Counted from the first letter of the stretch, positions 24,421 through 34,917 are shown. The stretch: DNA of 64,000 nt from Ananas comosus (GCF_001540865.1 NC_033633.1:9563031-9627030), one strand, 5' to 3'. The notes: a model not told the origin generated them from the sequence alone. Translations and numbers: made by a program.

Positions 24421-24709
24421 CAATTCATAGATGTTGTTAGTAGCACATAATGAGAAAAGCACGAGAGCACTTAGGAGTATTATATTCTTCGAAGACAGGG
24501 TTTAAAGATGAGTTGCATTCATGCATAAATGATAGCTTGACTATTGAAGAATTTGAAAGTGGGTGGGAATCTATGCTTCAAAAGTATAATTTGCATGATA
24601 ATAACTATCTTCGTGTGCTATGAAAGAGCTGCAGTCAATGGGCCCCTATTTATTTTCGGGATACATTTTTCGCTAATATGTCTACTTCTCAACGAAGCGA
24701 AGGTGTGAA
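24421..24709 (+). pseudogene. FAR1/MULE transposase, copy 2, middle fragment
   Basis: Aligns with 22133-22424 of copy 1 (CAATTCATAGATGTTGTTAG, GCACGAGAGCACTTAGGAGT, TATGTCTACTTCTCAACGAA) with scattered differences, including a stop. It is bounded on the left by the Copia LTR and on the right by an hAT element at 24710. It ends in GGTGTGAA, the hAT target duplication. Confidence 0.85.
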
Positions 24710-24897
24710 TAGGGCTGGCAAACGAGCGAGCCGGCTCGCGTTCGACTCGTGTTCGGCTCGATATTCGGCTCGCTCGAGCTCGACTCGAAATTAAATGAGC
24801 CGAGCTTGAACAAAATAAAAGGCTCGAAATTCATTTCAAGCCGAGCTTGAGTATTACTCGGCTCGTTCGAATTAGGCTCGAAAAGCTCGAAAAGCTC
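24710..24897 (+). mobile_element. hAT-type element, left arm inside transposase copy 2
   Basis: Starts TAGGGCTGGCAAACGAGC. The eight bases before it, GGTGTGAA (24702-24709), recur after the right end of the element in the backwards segment (28290-28297 read right to left), as expected for hAT. The GAGCTCG-type arm runs to about 24897, where the text stops reading naturally. Confidence 0.85.
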
Positions 24898-26925
24898 AAG
24901 AATATATCTTGGTTTGTTGTTTTCAGTATTTTTGACATAAAAAAAGAAAGTGAAAAAACTTTGGTTTGTGAACTTAAGTTTTCACTGAAAATATTTTCAG
25001 TGAAAAACTTTTCATTGAAAAAAGTGAAGCTAGTGAATGCCTGTTGGTTTGTACGGGATTTACAACTTTTCAGATTGAAGCCTATACTTTATACGACTAC
25101 GACTTAAACCAAAGAACGTTCGTACTCCTCTAACTTTAGGAGTAGATTAAGAGCACGGGACTCACCACAATTTGACAATTGTTTTAAGGGAACGGAAACA
25201 AGAGGGGATACCAATATCCACACGATGACGACGGAGGTCCGACCAACATTAGACCCGGAGATAAGAGTCGGGAACGACAACCTTGTAACATCCAACGGAC
25301 GTTAGCTCTACGGACACACCTGTTGTGGGAGTCGTTGAGAAGTACAACAAACCGGTTAAGGTTAAACTCTTGAAGTAAAGGAGAGAAGGGAGAAGCTTTA
25401 AGACGGTCGGCCAACCAATCGAGTGACTCAATTCAAACTATCAGTTACGAATTGATAACGTCGGAAAGGAGTTCTCTTAACTGTACAAGCGCATCCAGGG
25501 AGTAGGTCCATGGGAGGTGGTAGAAAGAGACAAACCAATACTTGGACTTGGCTAAAGCCGAAGAAAAGGGTTACAAAAAATAGTACCAAAAGGGACACTA
25601 AGCCAAAGAAAAGAAAAAGGAAAGAACAACACCAAGATGAGAAGAGACCAAAGTTTTGATACCAACGATGCCATTGACGGTTCACTCCAGGACAACGATA
25701 AGGTTGATTACCTTTTCATCGACCATGGAGGAAAAGATTAACCCTGTCATACTACCCATTACGTCTTGTGTCAAGTTAATTTCCCTCGACGTTCGTACAA
25801 TGGATTACACCGGTGCCACAAACTATTTAACGACTCGACGAGTTGGAAACAGACGATGGGCGTCATCGGAAAAGGAACTTTCGTCCTAGACAGACGTCAG
25901 AGACGTCTGTGGTCCAACCCCTGGTTGTTAAATCACTCGATCAAAGGAGTTAACTTGATACCAAGATTCCAGTCCTACTTGGATTGTCACCGGAGGAAAC
26001 AGCCAAAGGTGGGTCTCCACGTTAGGCGTCGAGTCTACCAACGCTTCACCACGGATAAGTTATCTAGGAACTTGGTCTTAATCGATCGAAGGTGTGACGT
26101 GGAATAGAACCCTCGTATGACGAGACTATGGTTAAACATTAATGGGACTGAGCGGTATTGGCTCCTACTGTAACGAGATTTGCACCTACCGACGTCCCTA
26201 CTACCACTCGGACCTCTCACTTTAACTCCATTGACTGACTCTTCTTCTTTCTTACTCTCGTCTCTCATCCTTAACCTCACTCCCAAACCTTCTTTACCCT
26301 TAAACCCCTTTCAAACCCCTTCTCAACCCCTTCTTCTTCCTTCTCTACTCTCTCCCTCTTCTCTTAACCCCTCTTTCTTGCGATGATTATAAAAAGCATA
26401 GGGTAGAAAGAAAAGCAGACAAAGTATATATGAACGGATGAATCATAACTTTACTTTACGAAATATTTCGTATCCGATTTGACATTTGTTGGTTTTAGAC
26501 CGATTACCCGGAACACCCGAATTATGTCACATCTTCACTCCGGAGGATCCGACCACCCCTCTAGATACCTATACAACTACGAATAGCCCAACTGAGGCTA
26601 CGAAGGTTGGCGTGCTGGGCTAAGTTTTCCCCAAATTCATGCAGTTCTAAGGTTGGCCCTTCAGTGATCTAGGAGGAACTGGGGAAAAAGAGGAGCCACC
26701 TTCGGCTAGCCTTGGGATCATCGCCGGGCCAAGGGAAAGCGGCCTAGTATTTTCAATGAGAGGATCCATGAAGTTTATGGGAAGATGTAGTTCAAATTGC
26801 CTCGGCTAGGTTCTGAGGGTTTCGATGATCGTAGCTTTTGCTCGACCTTCGTGCCTACCGAGATACGAAATGCTATCGTGTTATCGGATTCGAGTATATA
26901 TATATGTATATATATATATATATAA
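24898..26925. mobile_element. LTR retrotransposon written backwards (assembly artefact)
   Basis: Read right to left without complementing, this becomes ordinary plant DNA: an AT-rich start, an LTR with GCTTTATAAAGC, then TTGGTATCAGAGC (positions 26133 down to 26121), a normal primer-binding site. A gag-like frame follows, including the fragments EVLKLELAKQHEELLRVL and RGPDYNQPGGSSSTP (about 25336 down to 25180). It ends with GGGCATGTTTGGTTG (about 25054 down to 25040), a common plant MITE start. As written, the strand has none of these. The open frames found conventionally here are therefore spurious. The right edge is the lone n at 26926. Confidence 0.9.
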
Positions 26926-26926
26926 N
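26926..26926. other. Single ambiguous base at edge of backwards segment
   Basis: A lone n lies between the backwards segment and normally written Copia sequence. It is probably the trace of an automated gap closure. Confidence 0.85.
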
Positions 26927-27480
26927 TCTAGTTGAGGAAATTGATTGGTAGAAGATGTCATAACTTAAATAAATAAAGAGAAGAGATAGAATGGACAAAT
27001 CTGAAGAAGTGGCTTGCTAGAGACTCCTAGCAACTTGGTCAGACGTACGTCGAGATACGATGTGCAGCCACACAGACGTGATGATGACGATCGCAGCCCC
27101 AATTAACCACTCGAACAGGATCGTGTCATCCTCGGACGTGGTGCTGATATGGACGAACAATTCACCTTCTGAGGAGATGAACAAAAAAAAGTCGTCGAAA
27201 GAGAATAAAACCTTAGAAGGGCTCTGATACCATGAAACAAGAGATTTGAGAAATTTTCTATATCTTATTCACCTAAATCCATTCTCTTATATAGAGAGAG
27301 GAAAAAGCTTTACATGGAAGTACAGTATTGTATCCTGTTATACAAAGAAATAAATAATACTATCCTAATAAGAAAGTAATAAACATAGTAATATATATAA
27401 CATAAATGGTAATATATATATATATATATTATATATGGTAACATATATAATATATATGGTATGTAATATATATGGTAACA
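26927..27480 (-). mobile_element. Copia element 2, second copy of gag leader and LTR
   Basis: A direct repeat of 23859-24420 with small differences (GTTGAGG for GTTGTGG, a shorter TA tract). The primer-binding word is CTCTGATACCA at 27222-27232 and the LTR is 27233-27480. The flank after 27480 (CCTTCTACTA) differs from the flank after 24420, so the two LTR ends sit at different sites, or one is misjoined. Confidence 0.85.
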
Positions 27481-28217
27481 CCTTCTACTATTTTTTCGAT
27501 TTCTAAATCCGGATTATAGACAGCATTTCTTGCTTGTGGTTCGTCCTCGTTCACGATCTACAAAAGAACGGGACGTTTTGAATCTAATTTTCTTATCCCC
27601 GGAGATGGAGCCAGCCTGCACAGGAAATTAAGGATTTAGGGTTAACGGTACTCACGTTATTTACATTTATATACACTTAATGTGAAGTGATGTTAAATTA
27701 TCTGTCCGTCCATCAATGAACTGCATGTTCTAATACATTTCTACGTTAAAATCTAGTTGGTATAATTTATAGATCGAGCTTTAATAAACGAGCTGTATCT
27801 TTAATATCGCTTGAATAAATCACTGGACATCATCCAACATTCTCTGACTTGCCTAGTGATATATTCATAACCGTATAAGCGATACGAAAACATTTATTAG
27901 ATACCAGCTAAATTATACGAATCGAAATCTCCTACTAGACTAAGTTTAAGATTACACAATATTGATCATAACATGTTATAACTAAAAGATGAAACACTCC
28001 CGTTCAATGTATAAAAGCATATTTCGATTAATTAAATAATTCTGTATGAGCTACAGACCTATGAGATTGTATTTATTAAGATTTCAAACTCATGGAAAGT
28101 CCACTTTAGTACATAAATATCATTAATTGTATAAAACTGTGGTATGCGCATTCTGTAAAAACTCAAAAATGTATTGCCTACTCAAAAAGAATAGGTCTTC
28201 TAAAGTTTATACAAGAC
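27481..28217. other. AT-rich sequence of uncertain polarity before the gap
   Basis: No gene that I can assign. Read normally, the minus strand has an acceptor-like TTTCCTGTGCAG followed by an open stretch (AGSISGDKKIRFKTSRS). Read backwards, another open stretch appears. By hand count, CG dinucleotides (about 23) exceed GC (about 17), which suggests this part may also be written backwards. I leave it undecided. Confidence 0.35.
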
Positions 28218-28242
28218 NNNNNNNNNNNNNNNNNNNNNNNNN
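28218..28242. other. Assembly gap, 25 N
   Basis: A fixed-size 25-N gap directly before the backwards segment 28243-28887. Confidence 0.99.
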
Positions 28243-28887
28243 TGAATATATAACTAAACACTCTCAGGTTGTTATAAAAGTTATTTCGTAAGTGTGGATC
28301 CCCACCTTTGCTCGGCTCGAGCTCGCTCGAATACAGTCGAGTTTAAGCCGAACTTTAATTAAAGCTCGGATTTAGATCCGAGTTCGAGCCGAACTTTAAT
28401 TAAGCTCGGCTCGAACTCGCTCGGATTAAAACTCAGCTCGGCTCGAGCTCGAGATTTGCTCGGCTAACTTTAAGAACTGTAATATATTAGTTATCAAATT
28501 AAAAATATCTTGTAATGGATATTAAACTACGTTATACAAGTTATCAAGTTTTATGTTTTATTAACATTCTTTACACTCAATCCCACTGACGGACTGACCC
28601 ACTCCCAGTCTCTCTCTCTCTCTCCTTTTTTTTAATCTCTAAACCCTTAAACTTACAATAGTACAAAATCCCAATACACGTTGTCACTTTCAGGCTTTCT
28701 CTCTCACACAATACATTTAAATCTCAAACCGAGTTAACGTGCCAACATGAACAACCCAAATAAAATACCCGGTTGTTATTACCGGGTTTAATTTAATTTC
28801 GGTTATATATTAATTTTATATAATATAAATATTTATAATATATATATATATCTCAGGCCGATGATATGAAAATACTCATAACCGAGG
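28243..28887. other. hAT right arm and transposase fragment written backwards (assembly artefact)
   Basis: Read from 28887 down to 28243 without complementing, it gives the hAT right arm nearly as at 23.1-23.7 kb, for example ACTCAAAATTAGGCTCGCTC (from 28434) and GTTTCCACCCCTA (ending at 28298). The target duplication GGTGTGAA follows, then ATGCTTTATTGAAAAT and CAATATATAAGT. The last word joins exactly to TTGTGATACAATTTG at 28888, restoring the transposase frame of copy 2. As written, the text matches nothing. Confidence 0.97.
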
Positions 28888-29760
28888 TTGTGATACAATT
28901 TGAAAAGATTGTGGCAAGTCGATATAAAAATAAAAATTTACAAGAGTTCAAAATGAAGGATGGACAAACTACTTTGTAGACCTTCAATCCCATTGAAGAA
29001 CAAGTCCGCGATATATATACGAAGAATGTTTTTATAGATTTTAGGGACCAATTGAATGCTTCTACTGGCTATAGGCTAATTCAAATGGAAAATAGCACAT
29101 ACAAGGTCTGTACTATACAAAATCCCTCTAAACCTCATCAACGGATATATTCATATGTGGTATCCATATATAAAGATGACGAGAAAGTGTTTTGCAACTG
29201 TAAGATGTTTAATTATACCGGTATCTTATGTGCTCATGGTCTTACAGTGATGTATTTTGTTGGTATCCATCACATTTCTCAAAACTATATAATGAAAAGA
29301 TGGACAAAAGAGGCAAAATGTGGTATGCCAAGCGACAAAACTGGAAATGTAGTAATTGTTTATGCATCAAGTGGTAGAGCACAATGGCATAAATCACTTA
29401 GTTTAATGAATCAAAAATTCATCAATGAAGGTACGAAAAATTTGAAGGCATATGAAGTGGCCAAAGAAGATATGGAATTGATCATTAGCAAACTTGCTTC
29501 GCTTAACAAAGAACTTGAAATTGTAGAATCATTGCCGAATAACAAAGGTCTCGAACATCATAGCATAACTATCTCACAATCAAGTTATATAAAAGTGGGT
29601 TTAGAAGGTCAAGTAGCTAACATGGGTTTTGAAGGTCAAGTGGTTAAGGATCCACCATAATCCTCAAAGAATCAAATCACATGCGGAGAAAGCCAAAAAA
29701 TCATGTACTTGTGCAAAGTGCAAAAGAATATGTCATAATATTAGAACTTGTAAAGAGGTA
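28888..29760 (+). pseudogene. FAR1/MULE transposase, copy 2, C-terminal part
   Basis: Aligns with 22472-23082 of copy 1 and extends past it. It carries the SWIM zinc finger (CNCKMFNYTGILCAHGL), the segment HISQNYIMKRWTKEAK, and about 60 codons missing from copy 1, ending at TAA (29658-29660). Just downstream, in a shifted frame, lies a Cys/His knuckle (SCTCAKCKRICHNIRTCKE) followed by GTAAAT, a possible splice donor. The left end is broken by a nonsense codon near 28977 and by the hAT insertion upstream. Confidence 0.85.
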
Positions 29761-30009
29761 AATTTATATTATTTTTTTTAATTTTTTATTACATCACTTA
29801 ATGAAATTTTTGATGATTTATTATTAAATGTCATTCTAAAATTTATTTCAGGAACCTATACATGAGGCCTTTAATGATGGCAATTCTACTAGTAGCGATG
29901 GATCAGTTGACGGCGATTCGAGTTTCTCCACATAGAATTGCATAAGTGGCTAATGTTATTATCGTTGAGTTTAATGTTGTTGTTGTTGTTAAGATAGACA
30001 CATGTAGTT

Positions 30010-30144
30010 GTTGAGACTGTTGTTGTTCATATTGTTATTCTTCTTCATGTTCATGTTGAGACTGTTGTTGTTCATGTTGTTGTTCTTTTTCATGTTCATG
30101 TTGAGACTGTTGTTGTTCATGTTGTTGTTCTTCTATATGTTGTT
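30010..30144 (+). repeat. Tandem repeat, three 45-bp units
   Basis: Units begin GTTGAGACTGTTGTTGTTCA at 30010, 30055 and 30100. Between the transposase end and the second ORF, non-coding. Confidence 0.85.
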
Positions 30145-30806
30145 GTTCTTATTATTCTTTTTGTTAATATTTTGTTATTCCTATATTTACCAATACAGGA
30201 ATAAGATCTTAGTACTGTGTCTTTTTTTCTTTTTCTCTGAATGAACAATATTGGAGCATGTCTGAGTTGCAAAACTTGCAGAAGTGTAGAGACTACTGTG
30301 CAACTTCATTCTCAAAACCCATTCGAAATGACATCATCGAAATTTACTGTGTGTCTTATCCCAAGTGGTTAGGAAACATAACTGAAAATAAAATTTCGAT
30401 GATGTCATTTCGAATGATTTGCGGATCTATTAGAATAAAAAATTTCTTAGTTCATGATGTGTTGAGTTTTTAGAAGCTTTTCAAACTGTTCTAAATATGA
30501 TGATAAGTATGTATAGTAGAGAGATGAAGCAATCTCTAAACTCTCTCAAAGTTAAAAGAAGATTTATTGAACAATTTTAGCACAAAAACTATATAAAACA
30601 TGCCTAGAATGTAAACGTACATATAGACATAACATCAATAGACATACATGATTGCATTAACACCAAACAATTAACCATATAGCACATCTTTAACTCACAT
30701 AATTGCATTAATTCTTATCAAGTTAATATACATGATTGTTATCAAGTTAATATACATGATTGTTAGAAAAGTACATTCCATTACATGCCATCGTGACCTC
30801 TCCTTA

Positions 30807-31309
30807 TCATACGCCTTTTATTATCGTACAGATTGCAATGATAATAAAAATAATACATAGAAATATAATAAGCCCAATAAATATGAAAAATTTGTTTTCA
30901 ACATCAGCTCTCACTTTCTTGATTCTATCTAAAAGTTCATTGTCGCGATCTTTTAAGGCCTGTATTTGATTAGCTATCTTCGCTTCTAAATAGTCTATAT
31001 GTGAAACTGGCAAATCATTTTCATATTTTTTGTGCGAACTTTCAGAATCAAAGGCCATACTTTTTCTCATCTTTGAAGAAAAAGAACTCCCTGATCCAGA
31101 CAGTTCTTTATCTTTTACTTCATTCTTATCTACCCATTGAAAAAAAGTTACAATAATTCTCCTTATCGTTTCGATATTTTGGACAACCGTAAAATTGCAT
31201 CCCTTCAGAACGTGGCTGATGTGAAACTCTTAATATAGCTACTTCATTGCATTTGCAGCGAACAACCCCACTTTTTTTAGGATTTCCCCGATAATATGCT
31301 ATTGATATC
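30807..31309 (-). CDS. GRF-type zinc-finger protein with C-terminal membrane segment (MULE second ORF)
   Basis: On the minus strand an open frame of about 166 codons follows the acceptor TTTTTTTTTCCAG and has no internal stop. Near its start is a GRF-type zinc finger: CKCNEVAILRVSHQ, then MQFYGCPKYRNDKENYC and FFQWVD, giving the Cys-x-Cys, Cys and Cys positions of that family. A serine-rich linker follows, then MRKSMAFDSESS, a charged helix (IANQIQALKDRDNELLDRIK) and a hydrophobic span FFIFIGLIIFLCIIFIIIAI before the stop. The start codon must lie in an upstream exon, or translation begins at an internal Met. It faces the transposase tail to tail, inside the MULE termini. GRF domains bind single-stranded DNA in nucleases and topoisomerases; the role here is unknown. 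Confidence 0.75.
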
Positions 31310-31388
31310 CTGGAAAAAAAAATAAAGTTTCAATTTACTAATAACTAGCTAATACATTGAATCAATGTTAATATTATACAATAAGAAA

Positions 31389-31905
31389 AATAAAGATATT
31401 ACAGCAAACTAAATTTTTAAGAAGAGGATTCACATATGTAATTGATACTATGTCTAACTATTCTAATTCTATCAAACATTACCCTAATTTTTTCATTGTT
31501 ATCCCAGGATTTATTTTCAGCACAATTTTCTTGACATGCAATCTAAAGTATGCTGTTCATATCCATAAATATAAAAACATGGTAAGAAAAAAATTTAGTA
31601 TGGAAAAAAAAATAAACCAAAAAGAAAACATTACTAACAGTGAAGAGTAATTTTTTGTTTTGGGTTCGTGAGGGGGGCTGCCACATGCCCAAAAGGGGGA
31701 CTCGCACGTGCGCCGCTGCCTAGGAAGGGGCTGACCTGCACACTCGCGGCCGTGGGGAAGGGGGGTAGGGGTGGTGGTGCTGTCGCTGTCCTGTGGTGGT
31801 GGGGGGGGTAGGGAGGTGCTCGCGGGAGGGAGGGTGTCGCTGACACGCAACCCGGGGGGTGGTTGGGGGTGGTGGGGGTGGGGTGCTGGCCACCGGGGTA
31901 TGGGG
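31389..31905 (-). repeat. MULE right terminal inverted repeat
   Basis: Reverse complement of 20418-20921, with many shared words and a similar change from AT-rich inner to GC-rich outer sequence. Together they bracket the transposase and the GRF ORF. Confidence 0.85.
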
Positions 31906-32330
31906 GCTACCGCAAGGGGGAATGGAGGCGCGGGGGGAGGGGGACTACCCACGGGGGAAAGGGAGGTGCGGGGTAAGGAGGGCTACCCGCGAGCGGGGAG
32001 GGAGGCGCTGGGAGGGGAGCTCCCGTGAGTGCGAGGGAGGCACGGGGGGAGGGGTACTCGCAAGGGGGAGGGAGCGTCGGGGAAGGGGGCTACCGACGAG
32101 GGGGGGAGGAGGCGCTGGGGGAGAGGGGCTCCCGTGAGTGGGGGAGGGAGGCGCGGGGGGAGTGGGGCTACCCGCGCGGGGAAGTGAGGAGAGGAGGTGG
32201 CCGCCAGGGGAGGGGGGCTACCCGCGCGGAGGAGGAGGTGGCCGCCAGGGGAGGGGGCGGTGGTGGATCTGAGTGATGAGAGAGAAGGGGGATGAGGAGG
32301 GGTGAGGGAGAAGGACTGCACCGGAAAGAG
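31906..32330 (+). repeat. G-rich minisatellite in the outer right MULE terminus
   Basis: Irregular units built on GGGGAGGGAGGCGCGGGGG and GGGGCTACCCGCG, with G runs of four to eight bases spaced closely. All frames are open for long distances on both strands because of composition; I treat these as non-coding. Confidence 0.8.
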
Positions 32331-32387
32331 TGCTCGCTCTGATTGAGGGAAAAAGAAAAAAAAAGAAGAAAGGAAATGGGGAATGCT

Positions 32388-32407
32388 CTAACGGAGCGCT
32401 CCGTTAG
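32388..32407. repeat. 20-bp perfect palindrome
   Basis: CTAACGGAGCGCTCCGTTAG equals its own reverse complement. It lies just outside the G-rich block, where the outer end of the MULE is expected. Confidence 0.95.
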
Positions 32408-32459
32408 CCTTCTCCTCCAGCAGATCTGGCACAAATCTCAAAGCCAATCTGATGGAGGA

Positions 32460-32480
32460 GAACTTATAAGTAGTGATGCA

Positions 32481-32512
<32 letters not shown>

Positions 32513-33000
32513 TTTTTTTTATTCAAGCCATTGAGCTCTGGGTTAAAAGGAAGTAAATACTAATGAGAAAGAAAGAGTTAGAAAAAAATAAATACCAATA
32601 ATAATAGTTAATAATAAATAATCAAAATAAAATGCATTACAGCTATAATTTTCAAGTAAATTGTGATAAAGGGGGAGTGATGAGTTGAAAGAAAGAAAAT
32701 ATCAAATGATAAAAGTTAAAATTGTTGAAAAAATATGATAGATTGAAGGATTTTAAATAAAATTATAGTCTACTAATTTTCATATTTGATTAAGTTATTT
32801 TAAAGGATAGCCGAAGAGTTAAAAAGAATAAATAGGACATAGTTAAAGCTAATTATAAATAATTAAGATAAAATAAATTAAAATTATAAATATATGAGTA
32901 AGTTATGATGAAAGAAAGGTAAAAAGTGAAAAAATAATAAATATCAAATTATCAAAATTAATTATGAATAATTATTTGAAATCCATTAAATTGTAGTTGT
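32460..33000. other. AT-rich intergenic DNA
   Basis: Contains a CT/TA simple repeat at about 32481-32512. No gene or paired termini seen. Confidence 0.5.
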
Positions 33001-33125
33001 TTTTTTTTTTTTGAAAGAAATGTAATATGCTATCCACTTCGTTTACTGTTGATAGAAATAAACTTAGTTTCAAACTTGAAATTTTAGGTACCAACCACCA
33101 ATTCCTTTGCCACTTGTGCTAGGGA
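33001..33125 (-). mobile_element. tRNA-derived SINE, minus strand
   Basis: On the minus strand: AAGTGGCAAAGGAATTGGTGG (A box), AAGTTTGAAACT (decayed B box), ATTTCTATCAACAGTAAACG, GTGGATAGCATATTAC and an A tail. Same family as 44206-44330. Confidence 0.75.
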
Positions 33126-33659
33126 CGGTCGATATTAAATTATAATTGTTAAGATAAGTTGGAACAATTAAATCGATTTATTAATAAAAATATAAGAATC
33201 GAGAAGAGAAAGAAGTTGCAGTTATCAAATGGAAGAAGTAAAGGTAGGAGTTGAAATACAACATTTATTTTTCATCACATAATACAACTTAAATACAAGT
33301 CTAGACTTAATATATTATTTATAAACCTAATTATTCTATAATTAATGAATTAAAATGTATTAAATCATTAGTGGAAAAAAAAAAATGAAACTTCGGGCAC
33401 GTGACGATTCGAGGTTCATCCGAAAACCTTGCTTTCAAAATTATATACATAGAGAGAGAAAGAGAGAGTAGGATTATTATATTTTTATAAGTATAGACCC
33501 CTTCATACTCAAAAGTTATTTTTGATGACGGAGCTTTCGAATAATCAATCCATATCGTTAAGTATGATACAGAGCATTTGAAACTTTTTGAAAATAAATT
33601 TTATAATTTTTTAAAATTATATATATTAAAGTCCATCAAGTAGGCTTAAAATGAACGGT

Positions 33660-34176
33660 CAAAATTGAATGATCACGCTTAATTCTCTCAATCTCTTGAG
33701 CATAGCCATCACCCAAATATTTAAGTCGGGTTAAGAGTATTAGCCCTATTATATCATATATATATATATATAGGACTAACTGGGGTCTCATATTCTCTCT
33801 CCCTTTAAACCCCGACGTCCTCGTTAGGCTAAGACTCACAAGTATCAAGCGACGTGAGATTCGTCTCGCTAGCCTAAGCCGATCTTGTAGTGAGTTGTGC
33901 TCTACCCACAACAGTCAACAGTGTGAGAACCTTGCTCTTTCCGTTGTATAATTCTGACTCAGCCAAGACTCATCTCACACTTCCGACTGGTAATTGGCTC
34001 TGATACCAACTGTGATGCTCCAACTTCCCAGGCGTCACCCATTTTAGGACTATTTCTGTCCTAACACGCTTAACTCTTTCAACCCTTTAGGCATAGCTAC
34101 CGCAAAAAATGCTTAAGTTGGGTTAAGAATATTAACCCAATTATATCATATATATAGAACTATCTAGGGTCTCACA
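33660..34176 (-). mobile_element. TRIM retrotransposon with one full LTR (34011-34176)
   Basis: On the minus strand the right LTR reads TGTGAGACCCTAGATAG to GGAGCATCACA (166 bp). It is followed by the primer-binding word TTGGTATCAGAGCC (plus 33996-34009) and an internal region of about 220 bp without coding capacity. A truncated second LTR ends at 33790 (plus strand GGGGTCTCA). Between 33126 and 33660 I see no other feature except AT-rich sequence and a short AGAGAG tract. Confidence 0.8.
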
Positions 34177-34699
34177 AAATATCCCATACCGGCCATTAAA
34201 AATTATCAATTTTGATTTTTTTTTATCGTAAACTAAATGTTGTCGAAAAATTATGAATTTAGTTTCTAGATATTTGAAATGCTCTAAGTCATATTTAACG
34301 GTATGCATCGTCAATTCGAAAACTCTATCATCGAAAATAACTTATAAATACGAAGGTAATCGTATTCATAATAGTATAGTGGTCAGACTTTTGAGGTTTC
34401 ATAGGTCATTTTATATTTTAATTTGAGAAAAGAAATTAACCAAAACGTGTGTATAGTATAATTTATAGATTTATAGAAATAGTTTTAATATTAATAATTT
34501 TTAAAAATATCTGTAATACTTTTAAATTTTGAAGGTTACATTTGAAATTGTTCTTAAAAAAAAACATTGATTTAAAAGTCAACTGTAGTTGAGACCTCTC
34601 CATACATTTTCACCTTTCCTTTTTTTTTTTCCTTTTTTATTTTTCTCGCGCCTCCAAACATTTTTACCTTTTTCTTGTTTTTTATTATTTATTATTTAT

Positions 34700-34883
34700 T
34701 TATTATTATTTTTCTTCCCGCTGTCTTCGTATTTCTCCATTTCCCCTTCACTCGATTTCTCTCTCTCCTCTCTCTCTACCTCCGCTTCTCTCTCCTCCTC
34801 GGATATAACACACGTAAGTACTCTCTCTCTCTCCCTCTCTCTCTATCTCTCTCTATCAATTTCGAGGGTTTCGCTCCGGCTAG

Positions 34884-34917
<34 letters not shown>

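Noticed and set aside
28243..28887. Natural inversion as the explanation for the mirrored hAT arm
   Set aside because: An inversion would give the reverse complement. The text matches only the plain reversal, which no recombination produces.
30008..30244. 78-codon Leu/Phe/Met-rich frame
   Set aside because: Translation of a 45-bp tandem repeat; not a protein-like sequence.
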